Origin: Blattamonas nauphoetae
Lineage: Eukaryota > Preaxostyla > Oxymonadida
Direction of reading: 5' to 3'
Length of the DNA: 64,000 nucleotides
Assembly: GCA_033064195.1 (NCBI GenBank)
Contig: JARBJD010000236.1
Location: 1 to 64,000, forward strand
Below the pieces are notes generated by a model that searched no databases, was not told where the DNA came from, and saw only the letters and a list, made by a program, of their open reading frames with translations. Position 1 is the stretch's first letter. The number at the start of each line of letters is the position of its first letter. The position numbers and the translations under genes are program-made. Of the stretch, positions 30,598 to 41,531 are shown in pieces.

Positions 30598-32300
30598 TAT
30601 AACTCCATCTCTTTCTGAGATAATTTCGATTTTGACGGTGGCGGATGTGTATTTTTCATTCTTTTGTGGATTCCTTTCTTGTAGTGAATTTGTGCTGCCT
30701 TGAACCGACTTCTCGACTTCGGATACCCATTATCACAAAGTTTCTGAAATCCAAAATGGGCGCATAACACAGATTCGACATCGATCGCCTCGATTCGTGG
30801 TTTTTTACAGACTTCAAAGAGATCATTCAGTATGTTTTTCTCTTTTTCTAAATTTTTGTCGAACTTTTCGATGAAAGGATATGAAAGAACAGACCATCAT
30901 GAACACCATTTATCCTTTCCATCACCGTCGGACACCAGCAAGACCTGGTTACGAGGTGATGGATCAGGTCGCATGGATCATGCGACCAGATGGCTTTGAT
31001 CGCCTCGAATGCGCTTTTCGTAAGGCGACTGCGTTGAACTCTTCCAATTTTATTTATAGTTCCCCGACCAAGCCGGACTTGTTCATCAAGTCGGACAACG
31101 GGTAGGTATGTCAAGGATACCTCCTTATTTGACTGTAAAGTTGATTGATAATCGCTTTACGGCTTCAACAAAGAGTTTGAGAACGATCAGACCATTCATT
31201 GTATTTGTTCACTTCCCTCATCCATTTTTGCTATTCTCACACAATAGCCAATCGAGCAAAGAGGTGAAGTGATTAAATAACATTTGGAACTATTTAGATG
31301 TATGTTCAGTTCATCCCCCCATCGAGGATGAGAATGGATCCATCGAAGAAGAAGTTGACGACGGAGAGTTTTGTGGGTGCCAATTGATTGTTTTCAGCCT
31401 CTCGCAACCAATTGAAGCGGATTCAGACGACTTGTATCATTTTTGCTTGGAATGGAGAATGTGAATGAGATTCTGTTTGCCTCATCTCGGATCTACTGTG
31501 AAAAAAGTGAGGAAACCTTAAAATTGCAATCATAAGGCAGTTTGAGGAACACACCATCATTCCAAGATCCAAGTAGTTGGGATGAATGCCATTGGAGATC
31601 TTGTTGAGCATGCCATTCCGGAAGTGAACAGATTCCATCTTATTGAGAGGAATGAGAGATACAAACATCCAAAGACCTTTATCCTGCAGAAAGGTCGTCG
31701 GATGCGTGATTCTTGCGGGTCGGAGAAGACCTTCGTAGAATGAAAACAAGAACATTTTCAACCTCAAAATTGGTCTGTCAAGGTGCACATTATGAATATA
31801 GCGTGGAGACACATCACTAACATCAATGCTGATGTGAGTTTAGACCTCCGAGAACTGTGATGCATGTCCATTCAGGTTCGGATTTGAAAAAGCACCCATT
31901 GATCGTGTCTTTCTTCTCAGAAATACCAATTTTTACTCAACACTCGCATATCGAAATGAAGAAATTATCATGCAACTAGAAAGTATTGTTGTCCTACCTG
32001 ATGAACAAGTCCGGCCTAATCGGAGGACTATTAGTGGCACAGACATGGCGATAATAGACTGATTTGGTGCCCCCTCCCACTACTGCTCCCTCATCCCCGG
32101 TGGAATCACTCAAAACCAGCTGACTAGAATGCTGCGTCACAACAAATCCATTCGTACGCACCACATTCGCATTCAACCGATATTGTCCACTTCACAGTTT
32201 TTAATTCAAGGATCTCACTTTTGGATAAAAATCGGGCAGAACAAGTGATTCAGGTGTTGATCGTCTCTCTGACGTCATCTCAAAAACAACTCACTCCACA
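30598..32300 (-). pseudogene. Transposase of DNA transposon A, N-terminal part (split)
   Basis: Before transposon B the gene continues at about 30600-31058. It encodes a helical, basic region (RSRLTKSAFEAIKAIW; KPRIEAIDVESVLC) with a likely short intron near 30865-30890. Element C interrupts it at 31059-32028. Beyond that, 32029-32176 continues in frame (YYRHVCATN). Removing element C with one TA gives the open sequence ATNINKIGRVQ. The N-terminus is near 32176. Loss by these two insertions means the gene is dead. Confidence 0.55.
31059..32028. mobile_element. Element C, about 970-bp non-autonomous TIR element with TA duplication
   Basis: Imperfect 40-bp inverted ends (core GCCGGACTTGTTCATCA) are flanked by TA at 31057-31058 and 32029-32030. 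Removing it with one TA restores an open frame across the transposase of A. Inside are short protein-like stretches on both strands (such as 31423-31812, minus) that I do not recognise. The TIRs are diverged, so it is older than B. Confidence 0.7.
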
Positions 32301-32465
32301 AACAAAATTGTGACATTCAGCGGACAACTTTCAGATTTGTGAAACATACCATAGTGTTTTGGCTCTTTTCAAAATTATTGGGACACATCGTGACTCTTCA
32401 GTCCCTTGTTGGGAATCTTTAAACTTTTTGGGAACAGATAAAATGATTATTGCTTTTATTCTGTT

Positions 32466-32551
32466 GGGCCTCTGATTGGATCTGGCACCCATTGTTTCGA
32501 CACATGTCACCTGGGATCTCACTTGTTGAAGAGCACTGGTTTGGTTCATTA
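32466..32551 (+). repeat. Right inverted terminal repeat of DIRS-1
   Basis: Ends GGTTTGGTTCATTA at 32551, followed by host sequence. It is the inverted match of the left repeat except at the outermost bases. Confidence 0.8.
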
Positions 32552-35500
32552 GAAACGAGAGTGTATCGACAACAGCTGACACGATTGGAGGAGCAGATGA
32601 AGACTGGAACTGTGTTGGGAAGGTGTCGAGAGCATGAGTGAGCGCATTCAGAGCATTTGAGGCGAGGAAAGGTGAATCCAATCGAGACACTTGTGAGAGC
32701 AGTTCAGGCAGGAAGGAGTCAGGTGAGGTTGTGAACGAGTGTATCTTCTCCGCATCCCACAAAAGATAGGTTCCGAGCGGGAGGAGGGACTCCAATTGGC
32801 TGGAACTCGCAGTGTCGTCCATCAGTCGGACTAGATGGCACATCAGATCGGTTTCTGTGACTTTTTCAGATCTGGCAGAGTTGTCGATTGTCATTTCGGC
32901 TGATGGGTTGGTGCTTGGTTCATCTGACGAGAGATGGTTCGTCGTAAGAGAATGGCAGGCAGTTTTGACAGTTTCATCACCCACTGCTTGGAAGAACTTG
33001 AGAAGATTCTGCAAAATCTGAGGATCAGTTGACTGTCCTTCCGACAGAAGCACGTTTCCAATTCTGACGAGAGATCGAAAAGTGAATTCTGGTGTCATCT
33101 TTTCAAAGACTTCTGGCAACCCAGGAAACACCGACGACAGAAGAATCTTTGTGGGAGTGTCGACAAATTGGAAGAGATTAAGAGCAAGTTCCTGAATGAA
33201 GTCGAGGAGATGATGGGCCTCACTCAATGACAGGATGAAGGATCGATCGTCGGACAGCGAAACAGTCCATTCGAGCACACATCTGACGAGATGGATGAGT
33301 TTGGCGGGTGGGGGAGAGGAGGCGGATGGGTTGAGGAAGACGGCGAGGGCAGCTGTGCAGGTGTAGAGTTGGAGGAGATCCCGAAGATAATACGGGCTTG
33401 ACCTGTTTTTGAAGAAGATCTCGTCTGAGTCCTTTCGATGCCCACAAACCGTGGCAACAGCAGCACGAGCCTGTTTGAGAAGTGATGTCTCGGTCGGGAT
33501 GTGTCTGCCACACGGGAGGCTCATTCCGTTCTCAGCTGAGTGAATATCCAGTGACGTCTGATTAAGGAACACGTCTGCTTCGGACGAAGTCATTCCTGTC
33601 ACTCGCTCGAAGGCTGTTCTCGCTGCTTGTGAGACTGTCGTGTTGTTGCTGATCATGAACATGATGAGATCAGGCGCCAGACGAGCAAATGTGTGAGGAG
33701 GAGCATTTCCATCCAAATCATCCGACTCTGGAATTGCGAGATCGATCCATTCCAAAATGTTGAAGAATGGTCCTTTCTCCAGAATTCTGATCGCTCCCTT
33801 TTTCTTGACCCGCTTGGGATCATCCAATGAATCATACGCTTGCTCGGACAGAGATTGATCCAAAATGTTGGCGATATTGTTGTTGTGTTTGACGAGGGAG
33901 GGGTATTTCGATTTGTATAGGTTCAGGAATTGGTTGTTCTGTCAAAGAATGAACAACACGATAAACAAATAAACATTTCCATCCATCCAGTCATCGCACA
34001 CAGCGTAGTTCTTGTCGATCAGGTGTTTGGCGACAATTTCATTCGATGAGGCTGTCGAACGAGAGTGATTGGATGAAAAAGCACACCCAATTCCATCAGA
34101 AGACGTTTCGACAGACCTTCAAGGCGACTGTGGATACATCCCGGAGAGTGGCCGACTGTGATTAACTGACCGGACTCAGCGAGGATGATTGGGAGAGTTG
34201 GCTGGACTGCGAGAGAGCGAGAGGAGATGAAAGTGATGGAATGGGAGAAGACGGAGAGAGGGGACAAACGGCGGAATAATCGAGTGAGAGACGAGAACAT
34301 GATTTCCAATGATTCAAATGAATAATCTCGGTATCCACAGCAGAGTCGTGGGAGTCGTTCTAAAGGATTCTGACAATCAGAAAAGCACAGAAAAATGGAG
34401 ATGAGCAAGAAGAACGAAGAAAGGACGAGATCAAGAAGAACGATGATAACACACCAAGTCTTGCCCCATGTCCTGGTCAATCAATCTCAAAGATTCCTCT
34501 AGAGAGTCCCTCGGATTAATCTCCCCCGTCTTCTGTCCATTGTTCATCCGAACGAAGCATTTCTGGATAACCGATGCGTTGGGAGATGTCTTGTCGAGGA
34601 TCACATGCGAGAACTCTGAGATGAGGAACAATTTGATCAGATTGCGAGTTGTTGTTCTGTCGAAATTGTTTGTGTGGATCTGTAGAACTTCGGAGAGAGA
34701 CGGAAAAGACGTCTCGACAGATGCGAGAGGAATGACTTTCGAGATTGCTGTCAAGAGGCTCCATGTCTTATGAAGCGGAGGATGGGGGAGAGATAAATAA
34801 AAAATGCACACACTTGGTCAGAGACATCGACAGGGAGGGCAGGAGTGAGAAGGAATGTCAGAACACTTTCACAGAATCCTGTTTCGAAGAAGACTCGTGT
34901 GTTCCTGATACCAGATGAACCTGATTACGGAGTAATAATTGATGAATAGAAAAAGTCGTACAGATGAACGAAACAATCGTTGTGAGAGATTGCTGGGGAA
35001 GAGACAGAGGAAAATGATGAGGATTCAACAAATTCAGACAAGGATGGATTGGTCCATTTGTGGCTTCAATACAGTTGACAAATGTCGGAATACAGACAGA
35101 GAAACAAGTGTATTGGCTAAATCTGGAGATTAGAACTCTCAAGTGAACGCAAATGTGAAGTCAAACTGTCCGATGATCCACTCTCAATCCACTCCACAAG
35201 AGCCATCCCCGCTTCGATCTGTTGGGATCAGGGTTTGAAAAAAGCAAATTGAACCCATTCTCGATTTGTTTCTCATTTTGTTTTCAATTTGTCAATTTGT
35301 CATTAGTGCACAAACTTATTCTTGTTCATTCTAAACACTCAAATCGTTGCCGGAAGGCTTTTTCATTGAACAATAGTCAATTAGAACGTCATAATTTGAT
35401 CAAGAGATTTGGGACATTTTGGTGATATGGTTCAGATCACGACTTCATCTTTCTTCCTGTCCATCCAACATTCCTACAAATAGTGCCCTTTCATCACTGG

Positions 35501-36233
35501 TGTGTCTCTATCAACATTTTAATTCAAGTTTTCCAAAATATTCAATAAAGACTGTCCAAAGCAGTTGGCTGTTCAATTCTCGAAATGGTCGGAAAATCTG
35601 ATTTTTTTGTGTTTCAACTCCAAAATTATTCGCGACACCTGCTCATACTGTCACAATCAGGATCGTGCTGCTCGACTCTGTATTCTGTGTTTTCAGCTTC
35701 CGTAAACTGGCTCATCTGGATCTTCTTATCGCACTCAATCATTTTTCTCCGTCAAGAGGAAGTTTTATTTGGAAAGAGTTCAGAAAACAACCGAAATTGT
35801 TCTGGATGACTGAATGAATGATATTCAGTTCTTCAGTCCATCCAATTACCGCTGTCGACATTAACGAACCAGATGTTTATGCTTTCAGCAATCTATCCTT
35901 TCTCAATCATTATCTAGATGACATTTTGCAGTTTGTTTTTCTTGTGGTTGTTTCAGCACACCTAGCCTTTGAAATTGTTATATTTTATCAAAACAGCTTC
36001 TAAACAACTCAATAATGACGGAAGTTTGAACAGAACATGATGATATCGATGAGATGTCCGATTTGTGTTTTTGGATCCCTGGTTGGGATCCATCTAGATA
36101 GATGAAATCGTGAAGTTGTCTCCATTGAATTTGTTGGCTTTGAGACAGGTTAGGTGATGAACAATCAAGTGTGCAGAATAATGGCAATTCTGCCAGAGGG
36201 GCAGACACCTCTTGCTTATCCATGATATTTTGA
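32552..36233 (-). pseudogene. Host helical-repeat gene copy B, 5' part (split by DIRS-1)
   Basis: The start is the ATG at 36231-36233 (MDKQEVSAP), matching copy A at 50650. Exon 1 is interrupted by the CAGGG element at 35229-36081. Later exons match copy A and end at short introns, for example 33 nt at about 34048-34080 and about 36 nt before 33940. The last long exon (33940-32552) runs into the DIRS-1 edge. The family is leucine-rich helical repeats of unknown function. Apart from the two insertions the exons can be read through, so it was probably intact before them. Confidence 0.7.
35229..36081. mobile_element. CAGGG-ended MITE-like element, 853 bp, 8-bp duplication (MITE-4)
   Basis: Ends CAGGGTTTG and CAGGGATCC (inverted) continue as weak inverted repeats with A-runs. 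The flanking 8-bp duplication is GTTGGGAT (35221-35228 and 36082-36089). Copy A shows the empty site at about 50510. CAGGG ends and 8-bp duplications are typical of hAT elements. No transposase is present. Confidence 0.75.
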
Positions 36234-36919
36234 TCAAAGTGATCGAGGACCCAACATTTAATAGTGAGGATTCCTTCACAGGATGACTCCCAGAAAACAC
36301 TCCTTCCATCCAAAACTTTTTGTTTTATTAGACAGAGAACACCGCCAGCATTTTAGAGATGTTTCTGTCTCGTTGTCAGAACATATCATTTCAACTCCGT
36401 TTGTCACCACTTATTTCTTCAACTATGACTGTTCCACTTCACCCTCGAATATCACAGAGCGAGTTTCATCACAGAGTTCAACAAAAGCGGAGGATCTGTC
36501 TGATGTCGCGATGAAGATGACATGTTCGACGAAAGGTGCGGATGGTGAATGACAAGATGTGGAGAAGATGCAGAGAACAAGCTCGGAGGATGGTCCAACG
36601 AGAAATCACATATTCAAACTAAAGAGAAATGAAGATGAAGCAATGAAGATGCAATGAAGAGAAACAAAGAGGAAGAAGGAGAGAGAAGTGAAGGATGAGG
36701 TGAGTAAGGAGTTCCATGGGAGTGACCGGAATATCAACCGACGCGAGAAAGTGGGTCGAATGAAGATAAAGCGATAAATGGAGATTCAGTGAAGGACTTG
36801 AACAATTGTTCCGAATTGCAAGACAATCACACCAGACGAGGTGAGAAGGAAGAAGACGTGAAATGAAAACAAGAAGGTGTGAATGTCGAATGAAGAAGAC
36901 GAAATCGGAGGGAGAAGAG
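36234..36919. other. Spacer between host copy B and the pseudokinase gene
   Basis: No convincing gene. A short stretch near 36283-36310 resembles 50770-50800, so the duplication that made copies A and B includes some upstream DNA. Confidence 0.4.
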
Positions 36920-37454
36920 TCAAGAAACAATCGAGGGAGCATTTCTTCCTCCTTCCATCTTCCCAATCGATCCAAGAAGCGATTCAATCGTCCGCAGCGA
37001 AGGACGCGAGCCAGCCGTCAGATTCAGACACGATCCAATCAGTTTCTCCATCTCGTCCCCAATTCCATCCATCTTCGGAATCGTTCCACAGTGCAGCGCT
37101 CGACTCGCATTCACTTCGTCCGTCTCTCCAAACGGGACGTGTCCTGTCTCAATCTCGTACAGGACTAGGCCGAGCCGAAAAACCGTCACCTGCTCGGCAT
37201 CAACACCTCCATCCACTTCTTCCCCATTCTTCTGTTCAGGTGATCGCCATCGAACATCCGACTTCACTTTCTCTCCAAACTCCGACTTCTCCTCCTTCTC
37301 TCCCTTCAGACGAAGACACACTTCTCCACTTTCAGAGAACAACACCCAGTGCGAGCTCAGCCGAAGTCCTGTCCCGTTCCGACCCTGTCGAGACAGCTCC
37401 GTCAATCCACGCACAATCATCTCAGCCACTCGACGTCGATCAATCTCCACTTTC
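36920..37454 (-). pseudogene. Host receptor-like gene: pseudokinase C-terminal part
   Basis: The frame encodes the C-lobe of a protein-kinase fold: RWRSPEQ (like the APE motif), VFRLGLVLYEIETGHVPFG (helix F region) and a final GSCLNLTAGSRPSLRTIE (the conserved arginine region). The HRD position reads LSSHW and no DFG is seen, so it is a pseudokinase. It is the last part of the gene beginning at 45981. DIRS-2 separates it from the preceding residues (LHVE, then KVEIDRRRVAEMIVRGL). Confidence 0.7.
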
Positions 37455-37810
37455 TTATGAACCAAACCAGGGTCCTTCAACACTGAGATGCCTGACGAAA
37501 TGTTCTATGGGGCTGGCCTTCCCAAAGAATAAAACAAACAGAATAATGATAAGTTTTATCTGTTTAAGAAACACTCCCAACAAGGGACTGAAGAGACACG
37601 ATGTTGGTTTGCCCAAGTGGGGGCAGTTGAAGGACAAAAAGAGAGAGATCCTTGTCTCTGTCCAGAAAAAGCCTCAACGAGGGAGAAAAAAACTGGACAA
37701 AACAGAGAGGTTCAAAGGAACAGATGAAATGGAAACGCCAAAGGGCTTCATGGGTGTCTCTTCGCGACACAAAAAATCAAGCTCCACAAATGTCGCCCAT
37801 CAGCAGTGGT

Positions 37811-37950
37811 GTGGAAGATCTTGCTTCCTCTGCAGCTCCATCCTTGAGGAGTGGAAGATCTTGCCTCCTCTGCAGCTCCATCCTTGAGGAGTGGAAGATC
37901 TTGCTTCCTCTGCAGCTCCATCCTTGAGGAGTGGAAGATCTTGCTTCCTC
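37811..37950 (+). repeat. 40-bp tandem repeat, three and a half units
   Basis: Units start at 37811, 37851, 37891 and 37931 with GTGGAAGATCTTGCTTCCTC. They are almost identical. They lie between the right end and the internal complementary region of DIRS-2. Confidence 0.9.
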
Positions 37951-38029
37951 AAAAGCTGTTTGAGATTGTTAGGCGACAATGGGATTGACCTCACCAAACC
38001 ATTTACCAGTGCTGTGCCAGCGATCCAGG

Positions 38030-38106
38030 TTGAAGGACCCTGGTTTGGTTCATAAGGATTTCCTTGCACTCAATCCTTCACCAAACCAGGGTCCTTCAAC
38101 ACTGAG
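38030..38106. repeat. Internal complementary region of DIRS-2
   Basis: Contains GGTTTGGTTCATAA joined to GGATTTCCTTGC, the two outer ends of DIRS-2, with their inner neighbours on both sides. Confidence 0.8.
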
Positions 38107-38591
38107 TGTTGAAAAGGATCTAAATGGAAAACAAGAGAGTCAAAAGGTGAAGAAAAGAAGAATCAAATCTCTTGTATCTCTCTTTCAGAGCTGCTGCTCA
38201 CAGTTCAACGACAAAGGCCGTGATCCCGAAGGGCTGGTACTAACTGGTGAGGGGTTGGTTGGTGGAGAGCAGTGCTTCCCACCCATCTCTGACTCATTCG
38301 AGCCCTCCTCCTCGACTGATCTTTGTCTCTGTCTCTCCAGTTGTCACTCACTTCACTATGTCTCCTCAACTCATGAAGGGCGTGCAGGATTCACGGCCAG
38401 ATCCTGCTGTGCGATGGTCCTGATTCCACATTCCAACTTTCATCATCGAACTCCTGTTTCGAACTCCTCCCATCACGTCGAAGGCAGGGCCACTCTCTTC
38501 CCGTTTCTTCTCCAATGATCATATTCTCTTCGGTAATAGCATTCTTTCCACTGCAAATCGACTGTTCTTCATCCAGTCGAACTTGTTAATG

Positions 38592-39767
38592 CTAAAAGTT
38601 GAGCGGCGATCGTGCATGGGATGTTCTGTCTCCTCTCTTCGACTTCACTTCTCGATGCCCTTCGGTGTACCAGAGTCTCTCTGACTCGGAATTGAGTGAA
38701 GTTGTCGTGTGAGGGACGAGAAGGAAGTGTACTCGATCTGGAATAATTTGAGAGAAGATCTCCCCATTCACACTCCGTTCCACCTTGCTTCCTTCGAAAC
38801 GAGACGCTTCAATTCGTTCGACTCCATGGGTTCTCACTCCAGCTGTTGAACTCAGAGAATCAGAGGAGTACTTGGATTGAATCGCATCCATTTGTTGAAC
38901 TCGGTTCTGTGACTCTCGTGTGAATGTATCCTCTGCCGTCAATGTCTCTGCTGTTCGATTCTGGGTGGACACTTGCGGATAAATAGATTCTTGGTGATGT
39001 CGGGGGATCGATGTAGCGATCGTGTCAGTTGTAATGACGCGACTTGAGTGTGACAGCCTCGGAGAGGATGTGCACTCGTCCTCGTGGTCATCCCCCCAAG
39101 GAAAAGAAGAACCATAATCGTGTTGGGCTCCCATATCACCTGCCGACAATTGTGTGAGGGTACTGCCCGAACGATTGAGCCTTATTGCAGCACCACCAAG
39201 CCTTTCCCTTGCTTGTTGGGAACTTTCCAGTTGGCAATCTGTTCTGGACCATCGATGCGTTTTGAACAGCTTGGGTGAAGTTGAATCATTTAACTTTTTG
39301 AGCCAGACATCCACATTGGAATCAAAATTCGATGCGACTTCGAATGTGAGGGTTTTGGTCTCTGGCATGTTCTCACTATAGCTGTAAAGAGTTCGGTAAA
39401 ACACCAATGGAAGTCGGTGGTCCATTCCCTCATTGTTTATGATCGTTCGGGTGTAATGCGACACTTCGGCGCTACTTCGACCTCTTAGGCGCGTTTTCCT
39501 TGATTTGGATGACAGATGACCGTCAGAACCAATTGACTCCCCAGTCCCATCCGTTTTGCTCCGTGAAGCGTGCACATTCCCAGCTGGATAGGATGTTGGA
39601 ACTGTCAGCTGTTCCTCCTTTGGTGATGTCCTGATAGATCGTCTCCTACTTCGCAAAAAGGTGATGATCATGACAAGCTCCAAATATTTGCTCTCATTCT
39701 GTTGCTGTACTGCTGATCCTTGTTTGATATTTGTGATTCCTCCATGTCTACAACCACAGATGCGCAA
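38592..39767 (-). CDS. Unrecognised frame inside DIRS-2
   Basis: A 391-residue, serine/threonine-rich polar frame with no similarity to gag, reverse transcriptase or recombinase that I can see. A middle segment (LPLVFYRTLYSYSENMPE) looks structured. More protein-like minus-strand stretches lie nearby at about 40010-40300 and 40497-40751, so unrelated coding DNA seems to be carried between the DIRS-type ends. Function is unknown. Confidence 0.4.
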   Translation of the reverse strand: MRICGCRHGGITNIKQGSAVQQQNESKYLELVMIITFLRSRRRSIRTSPKEEQLTVPTSYPAGNVHASRSKTDGTGESIGSDGHLSSKSRKTRLRGRSSAEVSHYTRTIINNEGMDHRLPLVFYRTLYSYSENMPETKTLTFEVASNFDSNVDVWLKKLNDSTSPKLFKTHRWSRTDCQLESSQQARERLGGAAIRLNRSGSTLTQLSAGDMGAQHDYGSSFPWGDDHEDECTSSPRLSHSSRVITTDTIATSIPRHHQESIYPQVSTQNRTAETLTAEDTFTRESQNRVQQMDAIQSKYSSDSLSSTAGVRTHGVERIEASRFEGSKVERSVNGEIFSQIIPDRVHFLLVPHTTTSLNSESERLWYTEGHREVKSKRGDRTSHARSPLNF

Positions 39768-41531
39768 GAAGGAGGCATTTCCCCAATCCTAAAGTTGACG
39801 AAGACAATTGTTGTTTCCGATTGCCTATTCAATTCCACAGCTCAAAGTGAACAATCATCCCAAGACTTTGCGTCAGTTCACGTGGCCTAGGGATCAGGAG
39901 CCCGATGTCATTGAAAACGACTGCCCGTAAGTTCAGGAATTGCCCATATGTGACGGAAAAAGGATGAACTGGATATTCGGGCACATAATCTCGAACATAG
40001 TGAAGAAAGTCAGCTCATGTATTTGGCATCACCTCCACCATGATCGATCCTTCTGGTGACGATGATTGGTTGTCCTTGCACCATATCTTGATGGTTCAGG
40101 TTTTGTCGATCCAATTCGAAATGTGTTTCGGGAATGATAGATGCGAATGGATGCTTCTCAAGCTGTTGGTCGGTCAAAACTTGTGTTGTCGTGGTGTCGG
40201 AAGATTGTCCTGTCCGTGATTTATGAAACGGACAATTAATTGAACTTCGTGGAAAAATATCAACAGATGTTGTTTTATTTGGAGTACTGTGACGTTCTTC
40301 AGCCTTGGTGTGAAGAGAGGGATTGATAACAATCGTAGGGATCGCTAACCGAAAGAATCTGCTTTTTCTCCGATGGCATCCATTCCTGCGGGATTTTTGT
40401 ACCAGTATCCGACGTGAAATTCATCTGGAAGACCCACATTCGCCGTTTGGACGAATGTGACATTATCATTCCACGGCTGTTCATCCCTTCGTCATATCAC
40501 AATCCCGCCGTCAGATTGGGATGGTAGATAGGATCTTCTTCCTTATACACGAAGCAATTGTCCTCGACGTGGAAATAGCATCCGGTCGGTTTGGCGAATC
40601 TGCACAAGTTCAGAACCTTGCCTCCGTTGGAATACGTGTCTTTTTGCGGACGTATTTCTTTGCTGGCCGCTCTAAGCGATGGTTCCGTTAATCTTCGTTT
40701 GATAACGTGGATGTTGTTGCGTTGCATCCCTCGAATTGCGAAAAACCCCAATTAGCCATTGTTGTTTCGTGGTTGGCACTATCTTGAGTGCGGAGTAAGC
40801 ATTCTCACACGAATTTGTGTCACTTTTCTCGCTTGCAGCTTGCAAGCAGATATGGGATGTCATCGTCTTGTCAACCGATCTGAGTGGGGAACGGCTCCAA
40901 GGATTAAATGGATTCTCGTCAAGATTTCATGTGTAAACGATGACTTTCTCCTTCTTCAAAGTCATGGTTCTCTTTCAATCGTCTTCTCGTCCGGTTTTCA
41001 TGCTGTTCTTGCAACTCCAATGGTCGAACAATTCTCAACGACACCGCGATGTTGCGCCGCGTGAAATGTCATTGGTAGTGAAGGTATTGCCCACGCCATG
41101 ACATCTTCCACCAGGTGAAGATTTTGAGTGATTTTTGGATGTTTCTTGATTGAAGTTGTTTCTACGTTCTTTCTTCTTCTTTCTGATCCCCTATTTCTGA
41201 TTCAGGGTGCATCACAAGAGAGAGACGTCTTGAATACCCTCTTGAGTGACTACTTGCAGTAAATCTGAAAAACATTGCTTCGATCGCGGTGAAACTTGAA
41301 TCGAATTCTTTGATGTAAAAGTGATCCAATATTCAATCTTGTCTGCTTGCCGCGGAGTTCTGCACGCGTAAAGCAACTCTCCTTCAGATAGTTCTTTGCA
41401 TGCGGACGAGAAGTGTTATAATTTTTGTTTGATTTTGATCTTTTGGAAAGGCCAGCCCCATAGAACATTTCGTCAGGCATCTCAGTGTTGAAGGACCCTG
41501 GTTTGGTGAAGGATTGAGTGCAAGGAAATCC

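Larger units (their letters stand above)
25561..32384 (-). mobile_element. DNA transposon A (unassigned DDE family) inside DIRS-1
   Basis: Perfect 19-bp inverted ends, GTCCCAATAATTTTGAAAA at 25561-25579 and 32366-32384, are flanked by a 4-bp duplication ACAT (25557-25560 and 32385-32388). The empty site is visible in DIRS-2 near 37600, where ACCAACATCGTG is uninterrupted. It encodes a multi-exon transposase on the minus strand. Transposon B and element C are both inserted in that gene, leaving about 2.4 kb of original sequence. Confidence 0.88.
20895..32551 (+). mobile_element. DIRS-like tyrosine-recombinase retrotransposon (DIRS-1), with nested DNA transposons
   Basis: The ends are inverted repeats (20895-20992 and 32466-32551). 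A short internal complementary region (25266-25342) holds both outer ends joined, exactly as in the DIRS family. It encodes a gag-like protein, reverse transcriptase with RNase H, and a tyrosine recombinase. There is no target duplication: host sequence CTTCGGAA joins directly to GAAACGAGAG, as in paralogue copy A, consistent with recombinase insertion. The main frames look whole and the element is probably young. Transposon A (25561-32384) sits downstream of the internal complementary region. Confidence 0.9.
37455..41531 (-). mobile_element. DIRS-like element with unusual content (DIRS-2)
   Basis: Read on the minus strand the ends are GGATTTCCTTGCACTC (at 41531) and GGTTTGGTTCATAA (at 37455). 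The internal complementary region (38030-38106) joins both. It is related to DIRS-1, sharing about 100 bases near 37590-37680, but has its own end sequence (CAGGGTCCTTCAACACTGAG). No reverse transcriptase or recombinase is recognisable, so it is a remnant or non-autonomous copy. No target duplication: host codons join cleanly (LHVE-KVEID). Confidence 0.82.

Noticed and set aside
37811-37950. CRISPR-like array
   Set aside because: The 40-bp units are directly adjacent with no unique spacers, and the DNA is eukaryotic.
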